Below, in pieces: positions 1 to 11,900 of a stretch of 64,000 nt of DNA. The first letter of the stretch is position 1. Every line of letters begins with the position of its first letter. The notes beneath the pieces are model-generated. The model saw only the letters and a list, made by a program, of their open reading frames with translations, ran no database searches and had not been told where the DNA came from. Source of the stretch: Ampelocalamus luodianensis (taxonomy: Eukaryota > Streptophyta > Magnoliopsida > Poales > Poaceae); assembly GCA_036346255.1 (NCBI GenBank), contig CM070624.1, forward strand, positions 13,796,626 through 13,860,625. Direction: 5' to 3'. The translations under genes were made by a program, and so were the position numbers.

Positions 1-1030
1 GGCTCACATGTCTCACGAAACATGTGTATATGTCGAGATGATTGTCTCTTGTGGGTAAAGTGTACAACCTCTGCAGTGTAATGAATCTGTTCGAATAGCC
101 GTGCCCACGGTCAAGCGGACATGGGAACTTACAAGAGTTAGTTCATTTATAAAACATTGTGGGCGGGATAAAATGTGTTGGGTCATTGTGACCACGGTTT
201 TAGTTTTTCCAGGTGGATGTACCCGGTGATGTCAAGTGGTGGATGTAACCGCTATCAAAAAAATAAGCATGAGGTGGAGGTAACCTCTCTTTGTTATAAA
301 TATTGCACAAGTAATCTCTTTAACAAATGCAATTTGGTTAAAATGCTACGTGATAGGACTTTTAATATTGGTACTTTAATTATTGCTTTGTGCAAATAAA
401 TGAACCCGAGCCATCCTTGTTAAGCCTTGCATGTATAATATTGCATCTTCGTGTTGGCTCGCGTGCACGGTAGTTGTGCTCATCCTCGCTCTTTCCCCCA
501 ACCCCGAACCCGCGGATCATGGAGACTACGTCTACTACGAGGACCGGGGCGCCGAGGAGCAAGGACATGAAGAGGAGTAGTATAGTTCTTGTAGTCTAGG
601 TCTCGCCTCGATCTGGTTGGCTCCGTCGGTACTTGTGTACCTCCTATATTATCAAGCCCTTGGCTAATATCGGTCGTACACCTAGTACCCGATCGCTTAC
701 TGTGGAGAGACTTGCTCTACCCCTTTGCTTCGCTAACGTGCTCGAGATTTTGTAATGAACTCATTTGGCCTGATCGGCCCTTTTGTAAACTTCGACCCGC
801 GTGGTCTATTTGAACTCTAATGCTTGTATTAATGAATGGTTTGGTCTCGCGATGTATGAAATGATTCAGCAATGTGTCTTGTGGCGCTATCTCCGATCCA
901 GGAATAGCGCGATATTTTCACGAGAGGATTCTGGATTACGAAATCCGGGTCCGACAATGGATTAAATTGGGATTCCACGTGAAAGTGACAAATTTTTATG
1001 GCATGGATCTGCACACCACTCGGAAAAAAG
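1..1030. repeat. Decayed LTR-retrotransposon-like sequence (probable Ty3/gypsy LTR or non-coding part)
   Basis: No credible coding exon is visible. Phrases around 50-170 and 215-300 resemble non-coding/LTR regions common in grass gypsy elements: a run giving tgtacaacctctgcagtg, then a nearby 'ccgtgcccacggtcaagcgg', and later 'ggatgtacccggtgatgtca'. This rests on remembered resemblance to repeated grass DNA, not on paired LTRs or target duplications, because the left end is cut by the window. The boundary near 1030 is arbitrary. The short frames inside look random. Confidence 0.4.
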
Positions 1031-1339
1031 AATGACATTCAAAGCTGCAAATCCTCAACTGCAAACCATATACATTTAGTTAATGTGGCACAGTATGACG
1101 GTAATAGCGAAGGCCGTTTCTTTTGGCAGCACAAACGTTACCTATTCATGGGTAGACAAGCTAGCTAACGAGGTAAATGTGGTGCCAAAATCGAACTGAG
1201 TGGGGTACTGAGCGAGATCTATCATCTATCATGGTAAACTGACACCGTCCATGACACGTGATGATCCTTTAATTAGAACCAAACAGTTAGCAGTTCGTTT
1301 GATCGAGTCCGAAAGAGCCATCCGCCCATCCTCGATGTT

Positions 1340-1501
1340 GAAATTTTTTTAAGTTTAAGTTACAACTTGTGACCATTGGATTAATATCTAATCATATGAT
1401 ATCTATTGGATCAATATTCAATCATATGATAATCATATAACACACCAATCTCTACACAAATCAAATGGTCACAACAAGTGACTTAAACTTAAGAAAATTT
1501 C
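1340..1501. mobile_element. Small MITE with 36-bp terminal inverted repeats
   Basis: The first 36 bases (from gaaattttttt to ttgtgacca) match the reverse complement of the last 36 (tggtcacaacaag to aaatttc) with only a few mismatches. The AT-rich core holds two similar ~30-base segments containing 'aatcatatgata'. At 162 bp, AT-rich and with long TIRs it is a non-autonomous MITE. I could not fix a target-site duplication, so the superfamily is left open. Confidence 0.7.
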
Positions 1502-1667
1502 AGACAACTTAAAACTAACAAAACCGTTTAAGCTTTTAAGTGAACTGGTTGATGCATCCAACTCAATACCCGACAACCGCACGCGTCTCAAAGAAAAAAC
1601 GCATTACTTTTGCAGTTGATGCTTTCTTTAAATCAATGGCCATTGTCACATGGAAGAAAGAAACACA

Positions 1668-1680
1668 CTATATATATAAG
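1668..1680 (+). promoter_or_regulatory. Plus-strand TATA-box candidate
   Basis: The string ctatatatataag is an excellent plant TATA box. It is followed by an A/C-rich leader-like stretch (about 1690-1780) with no ATG until the short ATG at about 1770. No convincing plus-strand gene follows, because the minus-strand secreted-peptide gene occupies 1930-2334. It may drive an antisense or non-coding transcript, or be chance AT-rich sequence. Confidence 0.35.
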
Positions 1681-1792
1681 TATTGAGAGTGGAAAATCAC
1701 ATCCAAATTCCAAACTTGAGACAAGACAAGAGTATTACATCTAGAATTCACTACCTAGCTTAGCTACTGCATGCATGCATGAGGCCTGCCTG

Positions 1793-1798
1793 TTTATT
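1793..1798 (-). terminator. Poly(A) signal candidate of the secreted-peptide gene
   Basis: Reads AATAAA on the minus strand, about 130 bases beyond the stop codon of the peptide gene, a normal 3'UTR length for plants. Confidence 0.45.
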
Positions 1799-1929
1799 CA
1801 ACTGAGCCTATGAGAAGTAAAGGAGGTGAACATCACAACATGCACGACACAGAAGTGACGGAACCTAGGAACAGAAAGGGAAGAACTGAAGCCCCAGGGC
1901 TCAAATTCACTGCGAGAAGGGGAGGAAAT

Positions 1930-2334
1930 CTAGCAGGTGGGCACGCACTTCTTGCACTTGACGACGCACTTGTTGGACGGGACGTGGCTGAGGCTGGAGC
2001 GCGACCTGTAGCACCTCTTGCCGCAGAGCACCTTCTTCTTCCGGCACACGTCGGCGGGGATGCAGTTCACGGCGGCCTTCCTCAGCCGCTTCCGCCCCGC
2101 CGTGCTTCTCAGGGGCCTCACCATGGCGTCCACGTCCGTGGCCGCGGCGGCGTGCCACCCATCCGCCCCCGCGCGGCCGGCTGAGCTGAGGAAGTTTCCG
2201 GCCTTGGCGATGAACTCCCGAAGCTCGCTGCCTAGGCCGGCTGGAATGCTGCTGTTCTCGCGGGCGGAGAGCGATAACCCGCTTCCCATGGCAATGGCGA
2301 GCAGGAGCATTATCAGGAAGCAAGACCTCTTCAT
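1930..2334 (-). CDS. Secreted cysteine-rich peptide precursor (8 Cys), function unknown
   Basis: A single-exon reading frame of 134 residues. I start at the ATG at 2334 because it begins directly with a signal peptide: MKRS, then a hydrophobic stretch (FLIMLLLAIAMGSGLSLSA) with a likely cleavage site near residue 24. The upstream extension of the open frame has no ATG. A middle pro-region of about 65 residues contains no Cys. The last ~45 residues are basic and hold eight cysteines, spaced C-x5-C-x5-C-x3-C, then a longer gap with SRSSLSHVPSN, then C-x3-C-x2-C-x3-C at the very end (KCVVKCKKCVPTC). This is the layout of apoplastic signalling or antimicrobial peptides with four disulfides. I do not recognise it as GASA, RALF, EPF or a defensin. 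A TATA box lies about 85-95 bases upstream and an AATAAA downstream, so the gene looks complete. Confidence 0.75.
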   Translation of the reverse strand: MKRSCFLIMLLLAIAMGSGLSLSARENSSIPAGLGSELREFIAKAGNFLSSAGRAGADGWHAAAATDVDAMVRPLRSTAGRKRLRKAAVNCIPADVCRKKKVLCGKRCYRSRSSLSHVPSNKCVVKCKKCVPTC

Positions 2335-2419
2335 GGCTTTCAGCTTGTGCGACACTGTCACTTCGTGGTCGATGTTACACCAGTTACCAGTACAGATAAG
2401 CTCATGTTAATACTGTTCT

Positions 2420-2428
2420 CTTAAATAG
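2420..2428 (-). promoter_or_regulatory. TATA box of the secreted-peptide gene
   Basis: Minus strand reads CTATTTAAG, 86-94 bases upstream of the ATG at 2334. This would place transcription start near 2390 and leave a 5'UTR of roughly 55 bases. Confidence 0.6.
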
Positions 2429-2434
2429 GCAAGT

Positions 2435-4105
2435 CATAAGTAAGGACACCATGGAAACATATGCATGAGCTACCTAATTGCAATGAACATCAAATGCGTG
2501 GTGATCCTGAACAAGCGGGGTGTGAAGCGTGAACCATGGACCATGACATGGAGTAAACAGCAAAGGCAGGAGGCAGCACACTGGTTATGACATCTGAAGC
2601 TTCAGATTCAAAGTATATAGCCCGTGACTGGAAAAACCATAAGGTGGAACAACCTGCTTTTCCTTGCAAAATTTCTGGGATGCTTGATGATGATGCTTCA
2701 GTTGAACTCGAGAATGGTGCATTGCACCCTTAGGTTAAGTCACTTGCATGATTGTACTGATATGCCAAGAAGACAGGTGTACTGACAGGGGCATCTCAGG
2801 GCACCTCTTTTATTGTCCACATAGTTTAATTGCAAAAAAAAAAAAAACAAAAGAACTTATCTCATCTATTCTGAGGCAGGCGTCTGTCATACAGTAGTGT
2901 GGTTCTGTATAACCAGATAATGTAAAGTAGCGAGGAACAATAATGTATGCGCCCTGATGTAGCAGAGCTTTCAATCATACTTCATATACAAGAGTACACG
3001 ACCAGAAGTATAATTGCAATTTCAATCTACACAAGGTTGATATGCATAGTCCAGGAGCAAACTCTTCGTCATAAAGGAAAGAAAGCTATACCATATTACA
3101 TGCAAATAAATTAAAATCCAAGATGAAAATACTAAAGGAAACGATGTAATTCATTTTAACCCGCCTCACTTAAAAATCATGCTCTATCTCTACCGTTTCC
3201 CCCCTTTTCAAGCAAGTAAATTTGCAGCAGCAACGAATAAAAATACCTGATGGACACTGTGCTCAATGCTACTTGTACAGTTGTACAAACAAGATTCTCC
3301 ATGGCAAAATAATACTCTTATTTGCATCACTTAAATCCATATAATTCTCCAGATTGATTACTGGTACTAAATGGAGTTCATACGCAAATTCACATTTTTT
3401 CAGGAAATGTTCTGGATGTGAATTCACAGCATTTTTCGTCAGCATTCAAGGGCATAAAAAAACTAGTGGGGGGAAAATAAAGTCATTATCAAGTAGTTAG
3501 CAGTTGCATTGATCCCATCACCTGTGTTCACGTCAGTGGCTTCAGATTCAAATCAACAATAACAGCTTCTGGTTCTGGAACGCCAACCATTCTATACCAT
3601 AACAACAGCTCGCAAGTTGGAGCCGGGAACTTACAGGCGAAGGATATTCTGCGAGGCCATTCCTGCTAGATCCTTGTCCACGATTAGATGAAATTAGTTG
3701 GAAAGCACCGCCCCAAGCCCCCAACAACCTGCTTAGCCCTGCACGGACGGTTGACAGGAAAGAAAGAAGAAGAGACTAAATGGAAATTATTTGCCAGAAA
3801 CACCCGATTCAGAGTAGGTCAAAAGTTTGGCCTTGAACAGAGGCCTCCAATTCCAAATGGAGAGGGAAGTCTACCGGCTAATTAAACAAGCTTTTTATCA
3901 GAGAGCTGCATGTTAACTGTCACTAGGCATGGCACATTTAATTTAGGGTCGCACGGTTGCAGCTTTTTTGAAAAGCAGCTTCCGGCTGACCTGAAGGTTG
4001 TATAGCTGAGTTGAAGAGATTTGGTATTAGTATTTAGCTGTCTGGCTTTTAGGTTGACTAACTGCAGCTTCTGAGTTGGTAAATGACTAAAATTCGTCCG
4101 AGGCA
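2435..4105. other. Intergenic, no gene recognised
   Basis: AT-rich, with short open frames only and no family resemblance. A poly(A) tract sits near 2835. I see no paired inverted repeats or splice-supported exons here. Confidence 0.5.
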
Positions 4106-4350
4106 AATAATGGCTTGCTTGATACCGTTTAACGACAATTAGTGGTAATTAACAACAACTAATGACAATTGACAACATTTACAACAACTACCGCAATTAA
4201 TGATAACTAACACAATTGATGATAACAACCGCAATTAACGATAATTAACACAACTAACGGCAATAAACACAATAGATTGCAATTAATGATAATAAACCAA
4301 AAAAATGACAATTAATAATAATAATTACAATAACAATTATTACATAATTA
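4106..4350. repeat. Degenerate AT-rich tandem repeat (CAATTAATGATAACTAACA-like units)
   Basis: Repeated variants of 'aacaacaactaatgacaatt' and 'cgcaattaatgataactaac' run through the interval with no fixed period. It is a decayed low-complexity array and non-coding. Confidence 0.6.
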
Positions 4351-4429
4351 ATTAATTTACAACAGAAAAAGAAAAAAAGAAAAAGAAAAGAAAAGACGGG
4401 TAGGGCTGCGGGCTGGCGACAGTGGGGGC

Positions 4430-4850
4430 GTTGAGGATGACGCTGGGTCGGGAGGAAGAGAGCGGGTGGCGGTGGTTCGGGGGAGGAGGAGGGAGGAGGG
4501 GGAGGAGGAGGGTTAGGGTTGGGGATGACGGTGTCGGGGGAGGAGACGGCGGAGGAGGATGACAATGGAGGTAGCGACATCTCGGGGGAGGAGGAGGTCG
4601 GCGTCAGGGAAGTAGGCGCCGCATTGGGGAGGAGGAGGACCGCGGCGGCGTGGGCCGACGGAGGAGGAGGGAGCCGAATGCGAGGCGAGCAGTGGCGCCG
4701 GGGCGGGAGGAGGAGGGTGGGCGGCCGATCAGGCGCTGGGGAGGAAGAGGAGCGAGCGCAGGAGGAGGGGGAGGAGGAGAAGCAGGCGCCAGGGAGGAGG
4801 ACGGAGGAAGGAGCGGCCGAGCGGGCTACGTGGGTGCACGGCTAGGGTTT
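4430..4850. repeat. Purine-rich GGA/GGC low-complexity tract
   Basis: Dominated by ggaggaggag and gaggaagag runs. It generates several Gly/Arg/Glu-rich open frames on the plus strand and Pro/Ser-rich ones on the minus strand. Those frames follow the repeat and are not called as genes. Confidence 0.65.
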
Positions 4851-5195
4851 CGGGAGGGCGGAGGGATGGTGTTTTGTGCAGTGGCAAATGCGGGTAATTA
4901 CCCCAACTTCGGGGGTAACTGCCCCTCGGCGGCTTACGGCTTTCGATTTTCTCATGTTATACGCGGTTTCCGGCTTTGAGAAAAGCCACAAAAAAAACCG
5001 TCCGTTTGAAATGGTTTCGGCTTTTCCCAAATAGGACCTTAGTAGCCACAAATCTCCCAAGAGACACTGAACAAACTCCACTGTACCAAAGCTGATTATT
5101 AGTCACACTCTTTCAATTAATAATGGTGTAGACACGTAAGTGCCCCTGTACACGTGACAAAACCATTGAGAAATATCTAAACAGCGTGTTATACA

Positions 5196-5666
5196 GGGAA
5201 ATAGGACCACCTTGAGTTTTTGACTAATACAGCACTGTCAACGTGTGCAATAGCAAATATAGCTTTCTCTCCGCGCCAAATGCAAAAAAAGTCACCGAGT
5301 CCATGTGCCAGAGGGCCAGAGTCACCGGCGGAACAATATGTCACTGTGTCCGTGCGCTCGGGGCACGGTGGAGCCGAGTCTGTGCGACCAGGGCACGGAC
5401 GAGCTACATAGGGGCGGGGCGAGGCATGCGGGCACGGCGCGTGGCACACGGATGTGAGCCGGCACCGTGCCTTGGGCGCACGGACGCGCCGGCACCGTAC
5501 CTCGGGCGCACGGATGCGGCGATGTGTTGCTCCGCCGGTGACTCTGGCCCTTTGGCGCACGAACGCAGTGCCTTTTTTTTGCATTTGGCACGAAGAGGGA
5601 GCTGCATTTGCTATTGCGCGCGTAAAATGTGCTATACTAGCCAAAAACTCGGATCACCTTATTCCC
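5196..5666. mobile_element. Long-TIR element (Mutator-like or related), non-autonomous
   Basis: The left arm (gggaaatagga, then gagtttttgactaatacagc, gcaatagcaaat, gccaaatgcaaaaaaag) is repeated in reverse complement on the right arm (gtgctatactagccaaaaactc to attccc). The inverted similarity continues inward through 'gggccagagtcaccggcgga' and its complement near 5530-5555, so each arm is roughly 150 bp. The core is GC-rich with repeated 'cgggcgcacgga' units. No transposase frame. No target duplication was established. Confidence 0.65.
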
Positions 5667-5757
5667 AGCTCAGTGACACACAAGAAAAAGGAGATAAACC
5701 CAGTACTTGTTTTTTTAGAACAGTAAGAGCTTCATTGATTAAGAAACAGTAGCATTA

Positions 5758-6051
5758 GAGCATGTACAGTGCAGGTGCTTAGAGAGAAGCTTAGCAAATA
5801 AAAACTAACTTTTTTTACCACATAGGATAGGTAAGAGGTTTATTTTGTAGCATCGATGTTTAATTAGGCACGGTGCTTAACAGTTGCTTATTATATAACT
5901 ATATCTAATAAAAAAATAATACAATCATCTAAGCACTTACAAAAGATATGTTTGCATTTGAAGAATTGACTTTTATATCGGTGTTTGATGATGTGACTAT
6001 ATTCTCTCTCTTTAAACATGTATATATAAGCATCTTGTATTATTCATGCCC
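5758..6051. mobile_element. Tourist-type MITE (PIF/Harbinger)
   Basis: Begins gagcatgtacagtgcagg and ends in the imperfect inverted copy (cttgtattattcatgccc). It is flanked on both sides by TTA (5755-5757 and 6052-6054), the 3-bp duplication typical of PIF/Harbinger elements. It is 294 bp with no coding capacity. Confidence 0.75.
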
Positions 6052-6146
6052 TTACAATCTTCGACAAGAAGCTACCTAATGCAAGAGGGTGCCTGACTAC
6101 GCCCAACCACACAGAGCACCGTCCTTTTTGCTAATTGGGAAGGTGA

Positions 6147-6612
6147 TAGTCTTTGGTTGAATTGACATTTTTTTTTTATATTTATAATAGCAAAAGTAAC
6201 TCTCGCTCGCATAAAATTAAAAAAAAAATGACGATGGCAGGTTAGGAAGACCACTTACCGTGCTCCCAGTCCGCGGAAACTAGGTACTGCGCTCCCAGAC
6301 TGCGGAACCGACATACCGTAGAAGCACGGTTTTTTTTGTTCTTTAGTGATTAAGTTGTCTGTCCCTTAGTGATTAAGTTGTTTATCTTTTAGTGATTGAG
6401 TGATTAAGCATGCATGCAGCCCTTCATTCCGCGGTTCCAGTCTGCAGTAGGTTACTTTCGTGGTTCCAGTCCGCGGGACATCGGTTCCGCGTACTGAGAG
6501 CGCGATACGTTGTTTTCCTAACCTGCCGTAGTGTTATTTTTGTAATTTCATACGAGTGACTACTTTTACTATTACGAATAAAAAAACATGCCAATTCAAC
6601 TAAAAACTATAT
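6147..6612. mobile_element. Long-TIR foldback/Mutator-like element
   Basis: The left arm from about 6156 (gttgaattgacat, then ataatagcaaaagtaactc, gatggcaggttagga) is mirrored by the right arm (tcctaacctgccgtag, then gagtgactacttttactatt, catgccaattcaac, ending about 6600), giving roughly 95-bp imperfect TIRs. The core repeats 'gttccagtccgcgg'-like phrases. Ends are approximate and no transposase is present. Confidence 0.65.
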
Positions 6613-7850
6613 CAATTCAACTAAAAACTATATCGGTACTTGAAATATGAAAGGCAGAAGCTCATATGGGACCGTTTTTGACAGATTTTGGCAAAGCATA
6701 AACTTCTCATTTAAGGCACAGGAAGTGGAACGGTCGCTCCCAAACCCAGAAATCCCTAGATTTTTGCTGGATTAGCAATAATGTTATGGAATATACTCAC
6801 GACTTGAGCACAGCGTCAGTGCTTTGGTTAAACTTAGCAATTGAACTAACAGAGAGGAAATAGTTATCAAGCACCTAAAGCAGATGCGGTGCTGAGAACA
6901 TAACCAGTAGTTTTGCATATTTCTTGTAAAATGACATGATTTTGTGCACTGTCATGTCAACACTCAGGAAGATTGTAGTGGCAAGACTTCAGTTTTTGTT
7001 ACCCTGGCAAAATGGAGTGATTGTGTGCACTGTTGATCATTGGAGGCATCAATGTTGAAGCATGGAGGTTGTGTTACTTGTGTACAGCCACTCCACGAAC
7101 AGAGCGAATACACCTCATTGGTCACCGTCATCCCCAACAGACCTACAATAAGATGCGACCTAAGATTATTTTGCCCAATTCATTGATTTTTGGTGGACCA
7201 GAATCTCAAGGCTACCCTAGATTCAGTTAAGTCTTCATCAGCGATTCAACGTCATCCAGATCGATCTGATCAGTGTTATCTAAAGAAACTGTAGTAGTAA
7301 AATACATGATCTAAGGTTAGTCTTACAGAGACTACTACCAACAAACAAGTTCCATCCAGGTTTCATGGGCACACCCTCAGAAATCAGAAGACGACCATCT
7401 CAGATGGCACTACGACATTACTGCAAACGAAATGAAAAGTATATGGCATTCAACATTTCAGCAAACCTGTAGAAAACTGCCAATCTTGGGGCTAAGCAAA
7501 CAAGTTTAAACAAACCAGCATACAAAAGAGCTGAAACATTAACGGGGATGAGCTGACCCGCCAGAAAAGAACCCACAAGCTAAGCAATAGGTAGGCTCTT
7601 ACTAACCCTTAAGCAACTCATATTATTGTCATAACACAAGAGCAGGAAAGAACACAAGCTAAGCAACTGTTCCAAACATACTGATGTTCCGTGCATCATA
7701 ATAGCACAGTGAAGCTAACAAAACACAAAGGACTGCCCAATCACGATGGTTTATGGCAGTATATAACATTGGCTAATAGAAAGTTTTAAGAACAATACAG
7801 GCCATCGTGCCTAATATTACATAACAAGAAAATAGTAATACTACGATCAT
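6613..7850. other. Intergenic sequence downstream of SF3B1, no gene recognised
   Basis: AT-rich DNA without a recognisable exon or element. Short open frames (for example 7021-7230) show no family features. Confidence 0.45.
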
Positions 7851-7855
7851 CTTTT

Positions 7856-7861
7856 TTTATT
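7856..7861 (-). terminator. Possible poly(A) signal of SF3B1
   Basis: Minus strand AATAAA, lying about 135 bases beyond the proposed 3'UTR splice acceptor. If the 3'UTR intron is real, this would give a mature 3'UTR of about 150-170 bases. The assignment is inferred. Confidence 0.35.
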
Positions 7862-7995
7862 CAAAATATAGGATTATGATAGGTTAACATATTCTCAGTT
7901 GAGACAAACTGAACATGCTGCGGAGAAAGATATTTTGTCCTTATGATCAGTCTTAAACCCAAGGGAAGTCTTCAGCAAACTTGGACCAAAATATC

Positions 7996-8925
7996 CTGAA
8001 AAACAAAACAATACCACAATGGTTAGTACATCAGATTATGGCAGCAAATTAGCATTACAGTAAACCAGAAACAAAAAATATTTCTTAAACATTGCACCCC
8101 CTTCAGAAGGAACAAGCCTGCAAATACAAAAAAAATGTAACTTCAATAAAAACATACATCACAAGAAGTAACACCAATTAATTAAATGTGAGCTCTAATT
8201 CAAATACCACCCAGTTCAAGCTTCAAATGCATATGGGTGACGATACATGGACATGTACATCCTGCCTGCCAATGCATTTGCATATCAGATCCTTTCTTTG
8301 TAGAGAGCAAAAAAGAAAAAAAACATACATCAAAACGAGGAAAGAAACATGACAACACAGATTAACCACCACTTGCTACTGCTCAAATGCTGACCCCTAA
8401 GGCCGGATTCACTGAAGGGGCAAGGACGGCCAAATCTACTTGTGGTGCAAATATTTATCAATTCCTAAACCCTGAAGGCCCGAACCCAGTCTATTTTAAT
8501 CTAGATAGCCTTTAAGGAAGGTTCATTGAAACCAATGATATCATATAATCTTAACAGAACAATGAAGAATGTTTTAAGAACAGCTGCAAGTACAAAATTT
8601 GTCATTTTGAATTTGAGTAAACAGCACTCCAACAGGTCAACAACTGCCCTAAGGTCTAATGGCATAGCCATGATGAGAATGTACATTTGTTGAGGAACAG
8701 TAAAAACTGAGGAAACACTTCAAAGCATAGCAGCAAACTAAAAAGGAATCATACATAAGACTATAAGAGGAATTCAAGAATTGCTTATTATATTAAAAAA
8801 GCACATAAACAAGTAAATACTAACTGCATGATCCGATATTACTAACTTATTTTATAACTGATAGCAGATTTTTCAATAATCATTGCACACCTTAAGTTCA
8901 GAAGTACGAAATAAGCAAGACTCAC
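7996..8925 (-). other. Probable intron in the SF3B1 3'UTR
   Basis: Immediately after the SF3B1 stop codon the minus strand reads TCAAA followed by GTGAGT, a strong donor at 8925. A good acceptor (tttgtttttcag, ending at 7996) is found about 930 bases on, followed by a short stretch and AATAAA. The interval is AT-rich and has no coding frame. A spliced 3'UTR with an exon junction only about 5 bases past the stop codon would not be expected to trigger nonsense-mediated decay. Transcript reads would settle it. Confidence 0.4.
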
Positions 8926-8930
8926 TTTGA

Positions 8931-11900
8931 TCACACAAACATGGCCAGCTCTGGACGGCTGTAGATATTGTCCCCATCATCGTCCAGCGCAGGATAAGCA
9001 GCAACAAGCGCATCTTGTGCACCAATATATAGTGAGTTGTAGATCTTCCAATATACTTCACGTACTTTCCTGGATGGATGGAAAAGGCCTTGGAGGCAAT
9101 AATTTAAAATCACAGCTGCACCTAGAGCAACTCTCATCCCCTCAATCGCCTCCATGACAGCATTTATGACATGGGGAGATGTCTCAAATATGTTGGGCCA
9201 GACATAGTTAAGCAAATGGACAAGAGCATCCTCACAACCCAAGCCAGCAACACCTAGAGCCATGTGCTTAACAGCAGATGCAGCAGTCTGCCGGTGAACT
9301 AGATCTCTGTCCATTAGAGCATCTTCAAGCAAGGGAGTGATAGCGTATATGTAATCTTTTCCCATCTCACCAATATACTCAAAGAGGAAAGAGAGAGACT
9401 TCAGAACACCATTCTGGACATTGAGCTCCGGGACCCGGTACTCATTCATGAGGGCAGGTAAAACTGTGAAGGGTGAGCAAGTTTCAGCAACAATGGCAAT
9501 TGCCACTGTAGTGCAAACACGGTTCTGCCGCTCCTGCACCTTCAAATTATTCAACAGAGTGGCCAACACATCCTGAGGCCCAATAGCCTTTGCAATATAA
9601 CCAAACGTGTTTACAGTGGCTCTTCTAATACCCTTCTTGTGAGCCTTCAACATTTCAAGCAGCTCGAAACAAATCCTCATCCACTCTCTAGCTGGCACAA
9701 ATTCTGCTCCACGATCAGCAATCCTACCAACTAGATCAATGCAGTTCTCTTGGACCTTCTCATGCCTATTCTTCAAGATGGGGGTCAGCCGAGGAAGAAG
9801 ATCCTTGATCGGTGGTGTCATCTTAGTCATGCCAATGACATTCACGATAGCCTTCATAGCTCCAAGAATTGAACCCAGCACTTCAGGATACTCCTCTCCC
9901 AAATACTCATACAGCACAACACCCAAGTGACCCATAAGCTGCTCCTCCTGGCACTGCTTCATCACAATGGCTATCCTTGAGATCAGATCAGCAGCTTGCT
10001 GCCTAACTTTTGCACTCTTGTTGTTCAACCGCCACTTGATGGTACCACAAATCTGAGGTAGGTAAGGCTTGACCCTCTGACCAAGTGCATTGACAACAGC
10101 TCCAAAACCGTTAAGCATGACATTGGCATCATCACTTGTCTGCTCTTGGAAAGCATACAAGATGCCATCAATAAGCAGCTCTTCCAGACGAGCATCAATA
10201 TCTGAGGCACCCAAGTTAGCCACCACCTTCTCAATTGTCTCCATCACCATTCTCCGGTAAGGCTCACTTTCATCTTTCAGATCCTCAACGATCCTCCCAA
10301 CAATATCAGCAACTCCAACCTTGTTTGCCATCTCAACAGTTGTTTCCACAAGCTGCTTGTAGTTCCTACGGTCCAGAGCCATTCTCCTAACCCAGAAGTG
10401 GCGGAAGAACTCTGGAAGGATGTCATTCCGGATATAATCAGCCTCTACACCCTCTGTACTGACACACTGTTTAACAACCTTCAAGACAATCTTCTTCATC
10501 TCTTCATCTGGTGACTGGAACTCCCTAATCAGGACTTGCATCACCTCCTTTGTGTAGTAACTGGCGTACAGAGCATCCATAAGAGGGATGATGAAACCAA
10601 TGGCCTTCAAGAAGGCAGCAAGGACCTTTCCACGGTGAGATCTGATACCCTTCCACAGAGGTTTCAACACAGTATCAAAACTTTCTATACCATAGGGTGC
10701 AGCAGCCTCAGCAAGTGCAGCAAGAGAAAGTGCAGTGATTGTCCGCACTTTCTGGTTCTCATCACTCAGACCATGCTCAATGATCTCAACTAGGGACTTC
10801 AGGTGTGGCAGAACAGCGCAGCCCATGAGGATAGCAATCTGCTGAACAATCTTGATACCAGTGTGCCGAGCCTGCCAGGACTTCTTACTCTGACAGACAG
10901 CCTTCAAGAATGGCAGGAGGGCAGGGATACCCAAAGCAGAAGCCACCACACTAAATGCCCTAGCAGTGGTATTCCTCACATACTCATCAATGTTATCAAT
11001 GTCTGGTCTCATAGCGGCAATCATAGTAGCAAGTCCAGCTGCTTTGCTAAGATTTGAGATAATCTCCCGGCCCTCAACACGAGCATAGTAATCCTCATCA
11101 ATCAGAAGTGGCTCGATAACCACAAGGATCTTATGCACGAATGGACGAACCAGCTCATCCAGCTTATACAGCACCCTATCAATGACCTTCACCAGAAGAT
11201 GCCGCTCCTGGTCCTCGAGTGTTGGCTGCATGAGCAAGGGTAGAATCTTGTTGAACAGTGGGCCAGCACCAAATTCCCTTGCTTTGTCTGTGAGCTGTCG
11301 AAGTGCTGTCTTTCGCTGTGGGGGTGTGCCATTTTTTACCTTGAGCAAAAGTTTCATGATCTTCCTCTCCTTCTGCTCCTCTGGTGATAGCTGCTCCTCC
11401 TCTTCCTCATTCAGCAATGTTCCAAAGTACTGGTAATCCTCTGGCTTCATGAGCGGCAACCCACCAGGCAACTCCTTAGGCACATCAAACGTCTGCCCAC
11501 GATTCTCCTCAGGAATAGCATACAGTGGTGTTCCCAGAGGTGTTGGTGTAGCAAGAAGCTTCCTTGCTGGGGTGCGTATGGGCTGGTACGAAGCCGGAGG
11601 TTCAAGAATCTTGTACCCCTCCTGCGGGAACATGGTGTCAAGCTCTTCATCAGTGAGAGGCCTGTTCCGCTCTTCAACGTCCCGCTCCCACCGCAAGAGT
11701 TGGTACTGCTCCGGAGTCATTGGGCCACGAGCAATTTGGCTAGGTGTTGGTGTTGCAAGGTTCTCCGCTCCAAATGGCGTTGGTCCAGGAGTATAACCTG
11801 CAGGCGTCGCAGCCCCAGCACCACCAGGTGTTGCACTCCCCATACTTGCAGGTGTCTCATCCCACCTCGATCTCTGCTTCTTGGGAGTTGGAGTGACAAG

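Noticed and set aside
1810..2410. Plus-strand open frames over the secreted-peptide gene
   Set aside because: They are antisense shadows of a GC-rich coding exon. The minus frame has a signal peptide, Cys pattern, TATA box and poly(A) signal.
4254..4979. Gly/Arg-rich plus frames and a Pro/Ser-rich minus frame
   Set aside because: Their composition follows a GGA/GGC low-complexity tract. No splice sites or family motifs.
5189..5752. Several overlapping frames of 60-170 residues on both strands
   Set aside because: They lie in the long inverted arms of a non-coding element, and the same phrases occur on both strands because of the inverted repeat.
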